This document shows, piece by piece, positions 58,401 through 64,000 of a stretch of DNA of 64,000 bases; the stretch's first letter is position 1, and every line of letters begins with the position of its first letter. The stretch covers positions 1 to 64,000 of the IMG/VR virus record IMGVR_UViG_3300019760_000006; one strand, 5' to 3'. A program made the translations under genes and the position numbers. Source of the stretch: a virus. The notes under the pieces were generated by a model, which was not told the DNA's origin, made no database searches, and was given only the letters and a program-made list of their open reading frames with translations.

Positions 58401-59770
58401 AGACTTCATCTTTCACGGTACGTGACGAGAAAAAGGAGTTTGATGCTTATAACTGTATTGTGACGATCAGGGACGCATCTGACTCAATTGTCCATACCGC
58501 AACTCTGAACAATCGTGATAAAGGGTGGATCTTTTACAACAGTGACGGAACGGAAAACGGGTGGAATTATGGTGAGATAGGTAAGGGTGGTACAACAGCC
58601 ATTGCTTCTGATCATGTTGCATCAGTTGACTTTCCTGCTACTGAATTAAGTATTGAAATCTATGATCCTAATACAATTGCTGATGATGTATTTGATATGG
58701 ATAATATGGCAGAAAGTGTTACTTCTAAAGTAATGACTGCCGATGAAAGAACAAAGCTTGGTAATATGTCGAGCAATGGTACTGGTGATCATTGGGTTAG
58801 TGGTTTGATGATTGCTGAAGATGATCCAAAGAGTCAGTCATTACAATATAACAACGGTACTTATATGATTAATGGTTTTATAAAGACCGTTGCTACTGGT
58901 GGTGATTATGACCTTACATCACATTACACTGGATTGACAAGTTATCAACATGCTTTTGTAACAATCTATGTTGATGGTGATGAAGTCATAAAATCAACTC
59001 GTGGTCCTGCTGCTGATAAGTATGAGCTACCTGATACTGCTGCGCATATTGATGACTCAGTGACACTTGCTTTCATTGAGATAAAAGTTGATAATGGTGG
59101 ATTACCAAAAGATATTGGTAATAAAGAAATACAAGATGCAAGATGTTATAACAATCCTAACTCTGATGAGTTTGTTAAGGTAAGTGCTGATGACACAACA
59201 ACAGGTCATTTAATAGATAAACTATCTAACAACGGTAATATTTCATTTACTATTGAGAATGTTGGGTCTAACGAAACAATTAAAGCTGATTATTCTGGAA
59301 GTTCCAATCCACCAAGACTAAATGCCCATTTGTCAACAAATTTATCACTATCTCTTGAAATAGAGACAATTATTGAATTTAACACTGTTGAAAATGCGTT
59401 AGATATTTCTTTATCTTCTGGTGAAATAACTTTTACACATGGTGGTAAGTATTGTGGTCATTTAATTTTAAGTATTGATGAGGATAGAGATCCAGAAGTT
59501 TATGTGTGGGTTGAAAAAAAGCCAATTTCAACCGGTGTGTGGGAGTTAGCCAATAACATGAGTGTTTTGAAAGTAAAAGAAGACGGGACTTATTTTCTGC
59601 CAGGAGATGTAGAAGTAGATAGTGGGGATATTATAAGATTTAAAATTTACTATACAAAATCAGATGCAACTGCTGATCTTATTTCAATATCAAAAACTTT
59701 TTCTCTTGGGACACTGGTACAAGAATCAGCATCTGTTAGTCTAATAAAGGTTGGGGAGGTGACACCATAA
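55427..59770 (+). CDS. very large fiber-like virion protein with mosaic composition (1447 aa)
   Basis: The N-terminus (about 1-100) contains SASDDEIQKALETIDEL, a common attachment-type segment. The middle (about 110-1050) is beta-rich, with several carbohydrate-binding-like jelly-roll stretches. The end (about 1300-1447) has a C1q/TNF-like pattern (GEITFTHGGKYCGHL...VYVWVEKKP...DGTYFLPGD), typical of trimeric fiber heads. Bases from about 55,760 to 58,580 are visibly richer in G+C than both ends, so the middle appears acquired. Likely a receptor-binding or environmental-binding fiber; function inferred. Confidence 0.6.
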   Translation: MTIPLFGKLVSATGQPYADADAVEVDTTNFNKNLSASDDEIQKALETIDELDIGGEVFNPADHSVTEFNDITDAGSGEIITAAERQQQENNTSEITAIRAILAQEEVVYRYIGSIAPTIPSSYRGEYYVEIVNPIEDITTTLPNFAHNENATKYGVVNKSDTYNVIINSPSGYSIDGGSNYIIRPDSFAYFVKKDDTRWVVGLSGTNTDEAGIELDDGVNDVGGIKKLVVNGMKVEAINTTDANLKSYTELMTLDGDGNPTQYTGQGHVIELNPPLRAYPHPSAQDTLIMDIQQGYYEKVHVPGFLGYLGDTESILPRFEDENKYFKGALFFENVVKDRGAFIEIDRTNKAYGIQEFDGLDPNVSGGNDYLIVFRAALIGTAPRDGNVRLELVKKDADPSDPDLGYITDKNGKPIVVERAFKSGQRLGIMEAAGIVNVTGLQEFKCIVTDTFQQGEVILGDRANGGTGLLIQCLTSEYKTGDALQQFELDTAQNLEYSSYYLGADIIDFKADFTYPVAETLLTAGNILFKTHNAHLLAGTNLLHGQGNNHLNIKDDGAVTMFSLDEVIDNEKSHTLKGKPMRFSVTMTNDNSDFDAYVCKYTGDSTNTRTSIVSGFNGDGSPIFRSGWSVADQFLIPQTSLGTDVTTNHDLVLPTDASINNFGFLIKPTTATFPFECEIGNLNAECTDPFTGYYLKLPSTVEEAHLEFDKEYKGFSLNSEGNQTLRFTINNLPITGTPMPTGNPGKGLAPIESNSSVDDIPPQDSTYGRAGIKVKKSGRVDVKTGLRLYSEKSTDTSVTFWWEIYNAGADNFKIDASETTFDIKANSSNIAYSMNEWGWDATTDMVFLLKAQASETDGSFLESYLGGPDMVDIDIDFKSLSTGESADEPADAIFVGDELDQVWEIKSGTDGRLETLQDGELPENTNYHVIGTDFDTNDFVVDQFGGITLVDKPIATDYTEISADTDLDGPRNYIVDTLTPATTVTINIPFEETSSFTVRDEKKEFDAYNCIVTIRDASDSIVHTATLNNRDKGWIFYNSDGTENGWNYGEIGKGGTTAIASDHVASVDFPATELSIEIYDPNTIADDVFDMDNMAESVTSKVMTADERTKLGNMSSNGTGDHWVSGLMIAEDDPKSQSLQYNNGTYMINGFIKTVATGGDYDLTSHYTGLTSYQHAFVTIYVDGDEVIKSTRGPAADKYELPDTAAHIDDSVTLAFIEIKVDNGGLPKDIGNKEIQDARCYNNPNSDEFVKVSADDTTTGHLIDKLSNNGNISFTIENVGSNETIKADYSGSSNPPRLNAHLSTNLSLSLEIETIIEFNTVENALDISLSSGEITFTHGGKYCGHLILSIDEDRDPEVYVWVEKKPISTGVWELANNMSVLKVKEDGTYFLPGDVEVDSGDIIRFKIYYTKSDATADLISISKTFSLGTLVQESASVSLIKVGEVTP

Positions 59771-59809
59771 TGTATTGGAAGTGACATATTAAATAGTTAA
59801 TAGGTAATT

Positions 59810-59858
59810 GCAGTGGAGGAGTATTGATTAGTATCCATCTTCTCCACTGCTAAATAGA
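59810..59858 (+). other. strong 12-pair hairpin between fiber and membrane protein genes
   Basis: GCAGTGGAGGAG (59810-59821) pairs with CTTCTCCACTGC (59839-59850), with one G-U pair; TAAATAGAAAAAAAGG follows. No U tract, so it is more likely an mRNA processing or stability element than a terminator. Confidence 0.5.
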
Positions 59859-59895
59859 AAAAAAGGAAGAAAGAAAGAAAGGAGTTATTATGTAG

Positions 59896-60300
59896 ATGGG
59901 AGATAATGATAATAGTACTTTTTGGGATAGAGTTTTAGATTATCTTTCTAAGGTTATGTTACCTTTGTGTTTAGCTGGTGTGTGTTCTGGTGCTTTTTTT
60001 GCTTATGGTTCTATACAGTCTAATAAGATAAATGTAGAACATGTTCAGGCAGACATACAACGTGTATCCTCAGAACACAATAGTAGAATAATGGCAAACC
60101 AAATTGGTTTAGAAAAGACAAACGAGAAGGTGCATAAAATAGAGGTTCTTTGCGAAAATATGTATCGAACTTTGGATAATATAGAAGAGAGAATGAGAAG
60201 TAACGATAAGAAAACATATTCTGAACTTAAGAATATAAATAAAACTCTTGCTGTTTTAAAAGATAGAAGTGAAAGGCAGACAGACAAAGAGATTAATTAA
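59896..60300 (+). CDS. membrane protein with coiled coil, holin- or spanin-like topology (134 aa)
   Basis: One transmembrane segment at about residues 18-38 (VMLPLCLAGVCSGAFFAYG), then a long coiled coil (about 45-130). A start-stop pair ATG-TAG (59890-59895) with the GGAG site directly precedes this ATG, so initiation probably occurs by re-start. Function unknown; lysis-related is a guess. Confidence 0.55.
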   Translation: MGDNDNSTFWDRVLDYLSKVMLPLCLAGVCSGAFFAYGSIQSNKINVEHVQADIQRVSSEHNSRIMANQIGLEKTNEKVHKIEVLCENMYRTLDNIEERMRSNDKKTYSELKNINKTLAVLKDRSERQTDKEIN

Positions 60301-60321
60301 TACAGGAGGTGATAGTAATTA

Positions 60322-60687
60322 ATGGCATATGCAGGTGATTTAAAAGTTAATTTTACAAATCTAATAGCTAAGTATGGAAGTAGTTATACACTGAAAAGGA
60401 AGACAAGTTCTGGAACTCTAATAGACCCTTTGAATCCGACAAAAAGGTATGCAGAAACAGAAACAACACATACAATTACAGGATTTTTATCAGCTTACGA
60501 CAAAAAAATGATTAACAAACAACTTGTAGAGATCACAGATATTCCTATGTATGTATCTCCGACAATTACTTTCAATGGTGATACTGATAAGATTACAGTT
60601 AACTCAGACGAATATTCTATTGTTACTATCACACCTTACACAGTAAATAATGATGTGATTTATTATGAACTACAGTTACGTAAATAA
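60322..60687 (+). CDS. probable head-closure/neck protein (121 aa)
   Basis: Beta-rich, with LKRKTSSGTLIDPLNPTKRYAE and TVNSDEYSIVTITPYTVNNDVIYYELQLRK, the usual pattern of stopper or head-completion proteins, which end in a strand describing the quantity (Y-x-L-x-L-R). AGGAGGTGATAGTAATTA upstream; ATG normally spaced. Confidence 0.6.
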   Translation: MAYAGDLKVNFTNLIAKYGSSYTLKRKTSSGTLIDPLNPTKRYAETETTHTITGFLSAYDKKMINKQLVEITDIPMYVSPTITFNGDTDKITVNSDEYSIVTITPYTVNNDVIYYELQLRK

Positions 60688-60716
60688 CTGTGGATACGTA
60701 AATAAAAAGGTAGTAT

Positions 60717-61139
60717 ATGGCTAAATCTTTTAAAACATTCGCAAAAGAATTAGATAAAGAGTTTGATGTTATCAAAGAGGATATCGAACATAAATACAAA
60801 CAAACAGCTATTGATTTTCTTGATTATGTAACATCACCTCCACCTAAAGGGACACCAAGAGATACAGGATTTACTTCTAATAGCTGGCACATATCTCTAA
60901 ACTCACCTTCATTGAATCATGTAGGTGAACCGAGTACATCAACTGGAGCTAATACAGCTAAAGCACGACAAGAAGAAAGTATTCATAACTTAGAATTAGC
61001 AACATTAGAGAATATTAGAAGTATATTTATCAACAATCCAAATTCATGGATAAGTGACTTAGATGCTGGAAGTAGTACTCAAAATCCTGGTGGGTTTGTA
61101 GCTATGGGGGGACAATATGCCGAATCAAAAATTAAATAA
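60717..61139 (+). CDS. HK97 gp10-like neck/tail-completion protein (140 aa)
   Basis: TPRDTGFTSNSWHISLN (about 46-62) is the hallmark T-P-x-D-T-G-x-x-x-x-x-W segment of this family, followed by FINNPNSWISDLDAGSSTQNPGGFV, the conserved N-x-x-x-Y/I-x-x-x-L-x-x-G-S-x-Q-A/N-P end. It completes the connector before the tail joins. Confidence 0.8.
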   Translation: MAKSFKTFAKELDKEFDVIKEDIEHKYKQTAIDFLDYVTSPPPKGTPRDTGFTSNSWHISLNSPSLNHVGEPSTSTGANTAKARQEESIHNLELATLENIRSIFINNPNSWISDLDAGSSTQNPGGFVAMGGQYAESKIK

Positions 61140-61166
61140 AACAATTAGGAGGAGTGAAGGTATGAA

Positions 61167-61583
61167 ATGACAACATTTTTAGAAGCAAGTAATATAACAT
61201 TATCACATTTCCTAACTGAATGGAGTTCACCTGGGATGCCAGCAACACTCGTTGCTTTAGAAGATTTAAAGTTTGATAAACCAAATGCTTTGCCTTGGGT
61301 AAGAATGATTATTAAGCAAAATGAAGGGAGAGGACAGACTATTGGTGGTAAGGGGTGTAGAAGCTTTAAAAGGCTTGGTATGATCCTATTTCAGGTGTTT
61401 ACACCTCTATATTCAGGTACATATGATGGTAATGATTTATGTGAAAAGATAATTAAGATATTTGAAGGTGAGAATATTAATAACATTTCTTATTACAATG
61501 CTTTCTTTTCACCAACTGGTCCTGATGGTAATTGGTATCAGTTTAATGGCAATATTGAATTTAGTTTTAGTGATAAGAAATAA
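61167..61583 (+). CDS. tail terminator, DUF4128-like (138 aa)
   Basis: F-x-T/EW, then LPWVRMIIKQNEGRGQTIGG, FKRLGMILFQVFTPLYSG and a C-terminal WYQFNGNIEFSF match small phage tail-terminator proteins. A two-codon ORF (ATG-AAA-TGA at 61162-61170) overlaps its start (ATGA), which suggests coupled initiation from the AGGAGG site. Confidence 0.7.
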   Translation: MTTFLEASNITLSHFLTEWSSPGMPATLVALEDLKFDKPNALPWVRMIIKQNEGRGQTIGGKGCRSFKRLGMILFQVFTPLYSGTYDGNDLCEKIIKIFEGENINNISYYNAFFSPTGPDGNWYQFNGNIEFSFSDKK

Positions 61584-61608
61584 AATGATTAAAAAGGAGA
61601 AATAAAAT

Positions 61609-63084
61609 TTGAGTGCTTCAACAAACGAGACAGTCATAAGTTATTCAGTAGAACAGTCCCCCGGTGTACTTGCAGGTTCACCAACATTTAAAAGTTTGGA
61701 GGTAAATGATATTAGCACCCTTGGTGCTACTATTACAACCACTCCAAGAAATCCAATTGCAAACACACGTGGTCCTCGTAAAGGGTCACCAACAGATCTT
61801 GATAGTTCTGTCGAATTACCGGCAGATCTTACCATTGATTCTTTCCTTGATTTCTCTCAAGGATTTATGTATTCAAGCTGGTATTCACAAGCAAAGTTTG
61901 ACCCTACTGCTGTTACATCTACTGGATATACAGTAGGAAGTGGTGGTAATCTTGATGCAGGTACACTTATCTATGCAAGAAACTTTCAGAACTTAGAGAA
62001 TAATGGTTTGAAAGTTGTAGGAAGTGCTTCAACATCAACAGAAATTAAAACAACAGGTTTGGTTGCAGAATCATCTCCTCCTGCTGGTGCAATGGTAGAG
62101 GTTGCTGGTTTTCAAGGAGCGAGCGGGGATCTTCAGATTAATGCATCTGGTGATCTAACTTCAACAGCTTTGGACTTTACTACACTTGGAATTATAGTTG
62201 GTCAGAAGATTTATATTGGTGGTAATGAGACAGCTACACAGTTTGCAGGTACTAATAACAAAGGATTGGCAAGGGTTAGAGTTGTAGAAGCTAATAAACT
62301 TACACTTGATCATAGAGATCAAGATTATACTACAGATACTGGTGCAGGTAAAACTATACAGATTTTTATTGGAAGTTTTATTAGAGATCAGCCTGTTCAA
62401 GATCCTAAGTTTTTAAGAGAGACATATACATTTGAAGCAGCTTACGCTGGTCTTGGAGCTGCAAGTAATGAAAACTGGTATGAGTATGCAAAAGGTAATT
62501 ATGCAAACACATTTACATTTTCAAACCCTGGTCAAGCTTTATGTACACTAACTATGGGTTTTGTTGGTTTGGATACAGCAGTTCCGACTCAGACACAAGT
62601 ATCAGCTACACGAAAAGTTCCTACAAGAACATCTGCTTTTAATACATCTTCTGATTATACACGTATTCGAGTTAATAAAGCAGATGAGACTGGATTGACA
62701 TCTTATTTTGATAGTTTAGAAATTGCTATTAACAATAATGTAAATGCCCGTAAAGTTCTTGGAACACTTGGTGCAGCTTTTGTAAACATTGGTTCTCTTG
62801 AAGTAACCGGGACGGCAGATGTTATCTTCACCGATACAGGTGTTATTGAAGCAGTTAGAAATAACTGTACAGTAAGTCTAAACTATGGGGTGAGAAACCA
62901 AGATGGTGCTTTGGACTTCTCAATTCCATCTATGACCCTTGGTGGTGCTGATAAATCATTTCCAAGAAATGAGAGTATTACACTAAGTATTACAGGTAAT
63001 GCTTTTACAGACACTTTCTTTGGCTATGTATTTGGCATCACATACTTTCCATACATGCCTGGGTCTACTGCTGCTGTTTGCTAA
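61609..63084 (+). CDS. major tail tube protein, TTG start (491 aa)
   Basis: Position before the tail chaperone and the N-terminus (SYSVEQSPGVLAG-x-PTFKSLEVNDIS... with R-x-P-I-x-x-x-R-x-x-R-K-G) are those of siphovirus tail tube proteins. At 491 residues it is longer than usual (about 150-350), so extra outer domains are likely. AAAAAGGAGAAATAAAA precedes TTG at 61609. Confidence 0.75.
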   Translation: MSASTNETVISYSVEQSPGVLAGSPTFKSLEVNDISTLGATITTTPRNPIANTRGPRKGSPTDLDSSVELPADLTIDSFLDFSQGFMYSSWYSQAKFDPTAVTSTGYTVGSGGNLDAGTLIYARNFQNLENNGLKVVGSASTSTEIKTTGLVAESSPPAGAMVEVAGFQGASGDLQINASGDLTSTALDFTTLGIIVGQKIYIGGNETATQFAGTNNKGLARVRVVEANKLTLDHRDQDYTTDTGAGKTIQIFIGSFIRDQPVQDPKFLRETYTFEAAYAGLGAASNENWYEYAKGNYANTFTFSNPGQALCTLTMGFVGLDTAVPTQTQVSATRKVPTRTSAFNTSSDYTRIRVNKADETGLTSYFDSLEIAINNNVNARKVLGTLGAAFVNIGSLEVTGTADVIFTDTGVIEAVRNNCTVSLNYGVRNQDGALDFSIPSMTLGGADKSFPRNESITLSITGNAFTDTFFGYVFGITYFPYMPGSTAAVC

Positions 63085-63114
63085 ATTTATTTATATAAAT
63101 TTATATAAGTTATA

Positions 63115-63247
63115 CCCGACTATTAACATAAAGATTTTGTGTTGATACCTCGCGAGGCAGGTGGGTGGAGTGTTGTCGGGGCACTCTGCTCACCACTTCT
63201 CCAGCTTCTACATGCTACTGAATGTAGACATCTATCCGACAAGATGT
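63115..63247 (+). ncRNA. structured RNA element upstream of the tail chaperone gene
   Basis: The 215-base gap contains: CCCGAC (63115) pairing with GTCGGG (63175); a perfect 12-pair hairpin 63121-63147 with loop GAT; CCT-CGCG-AGG (63148-63157); GAGTG (63168) with CACTC (63182); TCTACAT/ATGTAGA (63207, 63222) with an 8-base loop; and ACATCT/AGATGT (63228, 63242), whose loop carries TCCGAC. TCCGAC could replace CCCGAC as partner of GTCGGG. It is far richer in G+C than its surroundings. No known riboswitch or ribozyme recognised. Confidence 0.6.
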
Positions 63248-63299
63248 AAAACAATAACAACACAACAAATTTTAAGAAAATTTAAGGAGAAATTTAAAA

Positions 63300-63758
63300 A
63301 TGACTAAGAAAGTAACTAAGAAAAATGTATATGCAATGTTTGATATGGATCATAGTGTGGAAGTAGATGGTTTTTGGAGTGAGTATGGAGATTTCCGTGT
63401 GAAGATTGCTCGTATGGGTGGTAAGAACACTGAATATACAAAAACTCTTATGAATCTTGGTAAGAAGTATCAAGCTGCCGGAAAGACAAACATCCCTGAT
63501 GACAAACTTGTGGAAATTGGTAATGAGATTATTGCTGATGGAATCATTAAGGGTTGGGAAGTAAGGGATGATGAAACTGGTGAGTGGGTTCCTGATAAGA
63601 TGTATGCTTACCCTTCAGGTGATATTGTAGACTATAGTAGAGAAGAAGTTCTTAACATTATGAACAATCTTGAAGAACTTAGAAAAGATATTGAAGATAA
63701 GAGTAATGCTAAGAGGAACTATCTTAAAGCTTATCAGGAAGATATAGTAAAAAACTAA
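63300..63758 (+). CDS. tail assembly chaperone, upstream (gpG-like) product (152 aa)
   Basis: Acidic/basic mixed protein directly after the tail tube gene, ending ...DIVKN at TAA 63756-63758. Immediately before the stop is A-AAA-AAC (63749-63755) in the correct frame. Chaperones of this kind bind the tape measure protein during tail assembly. TAAGGAGAAATTTAAAA upstream. Confidence 0.8.
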   Translation: MTKKVTKKNVYAMFDMDHSVEVDGFWSEYGDFRVKIARMGGKNTEYTKTLMNLGKKYQAAGKTNIPDDKLVEIGNEIIADGIIKGWEVRDDETGEWVPDKMYAYPSGDIVDYSREEVLNIMNNLEELRKDIEDKSNAKRNYLKAYQEDIVKN

Positions 63759-64000
63759 CAGAAGTTCTTTCTTGGAATCTTAGGAGAGGGAAGGCATATA
63801 GGACGGTTATGGAGGGACATGCAAAGAATCCTAATCGTCCTATACCAGAAGAATTTAAAAAAGTTCCTGAATTAGGGGAGTTTCTTATTTTTTATTGGGA
63901 AGTTTTTTGGGAGTTATCAACAGAGAGACTTGTTGAATGTGGACCTATTCCTGGAAGTAAAATTCTTCAATACTCTAAAGATTTTGATATTTCATATGAT
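63300..64000 (+). CDS. tail assembly chaperone, -1 frameshift (gpG-T-like) product, cut by window end
   Basis: If ribosomes slip back one base at A-AAA-AAC (63749-63755), reading continues LTEVLSWNLRRGKAYRTV... in a frame open from 63755 to the window end. This is the siphovirus G/GT arrangement: a few percent of ribosomes make the longer protein, and the ratio matters for tail assembly. The window ends before its stop. Confidence 0.8.

Noticed and set aside
63115-63247. Known self-cleaving ribozyme (hammerhead, HDV, twister, pistol)
   Set aside because: I looked for the core bases of these classes (for example CUGANGA...GAAA) and did not find them in the right places, so it is listed only as an unknown structured RNA.
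1-64000. Stop-codon reassignment (recoded phage)
   Set aside because: TAA, TAG and TGA all end well-formed genes at sensible places. Only one in-frame TAG (27217) and one at 9744 break plausible frames, too few to argue for recoding.
1-64000. Lysogeny module (integrase, excisionase, CI-like repressor, att sites)
   Set aside because: No tyrosine or serine recombinase and no clear repressor gene is visible. parS alone is not enough to claim a phage-plasmid, and the genome continues outside the window.

Overview
The window is a contiguous piece of a low-GC, tailed-phage genome (class Caudoviricetes). The morphogenesis genes are of the lambda/siphovirus kind: terminase, portal, protease/scaffold, gpD-like decoration protein, gpE-like major capsid protein, neck proteins, tail terminator, tail tube, and a tail-assembly chaperone with a -1 frameshift site. 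Promoters follow the bacterial TTGACA-N17-TATAAT pattern, and many genes have AGGAGG-type ribosome binding sites. The host is therefore a sigma70-type, Shine-Dalgarno-using bacterium, but I cannot name it. No integrase, excisionase or repressor was recognised, so nothing in this window argues for lysogeny.

Layout. (1) 1-15.4 kb, plus strand: the end of a family A DNA polymerase, an SSB-like protein with the acidic IPF tail, then many small, mostly unknown genes in short operons with similar promoters, plus a membrane-anchored lysozyme-like protein. Two intergenic stretches are dense with signals. One, 4.7-5.3 kb, holds direct repeats and a minus-strand small RNA unit. The other, 12.4-13.0 kb, holds stacked hairpins and a perfect bacterial parS site. 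(2) 15.4-16.1 kb is a convergent non-coding zone with terminators from both sides and an orphan consensus promoter. (3) 16.1-39.8 kb, minus strand: nucleotide and DNA metabolism (class II ribonucleotide reductase, dUTPase, ThyX-like protein, dNMP kinase, deaminase-like protein, polynucleotide-kinase-like protein, two phosphoesterases, a methyltransferase-like protein, ATPases), a proteasome/HslV-like Ntn hydrolase, an M15 peptidase, a lipoprotein, a tRNA-Ile(UAU) and many small genes. (4) 39.8-40.5 kb is the divergent control region, with a perfect consensus promoter carrying a dyad over its -35 box, followed by a leader of alternating hairpins. (5) 40.5-64 kb, plus strand: the late structural operon.

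How it fits together: the left and middle arms supply replication proteins and deoxynucleotides. The right arm packages DNA (TerS/TerL/portal), builds the capsid (protease, nested scaffold, decoration protein, capsid protein), adds large fiber-like proteins, then builds the neck and tail. Two large structural genes (45.9-47.6 kb and the middle of 55.4-59.8 kb) are visibly richer in G+C than their surroundings and look acquired.

The most unusual observations are: a chromosome-type parS in a phage intergenic region; a complex structured RNA just upstream of the tail chaperone gene; the hairpin-array leader of the late operon; an sRNA-like unit at 5.0-5.1 kb; and a recurring pattern in which strong ribosome binding sites are followed at normal spacing by AUA, AUC or AUU rather than AUG, best supported for the large terminase. 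All calls come from reading the sequence; no database search was run.
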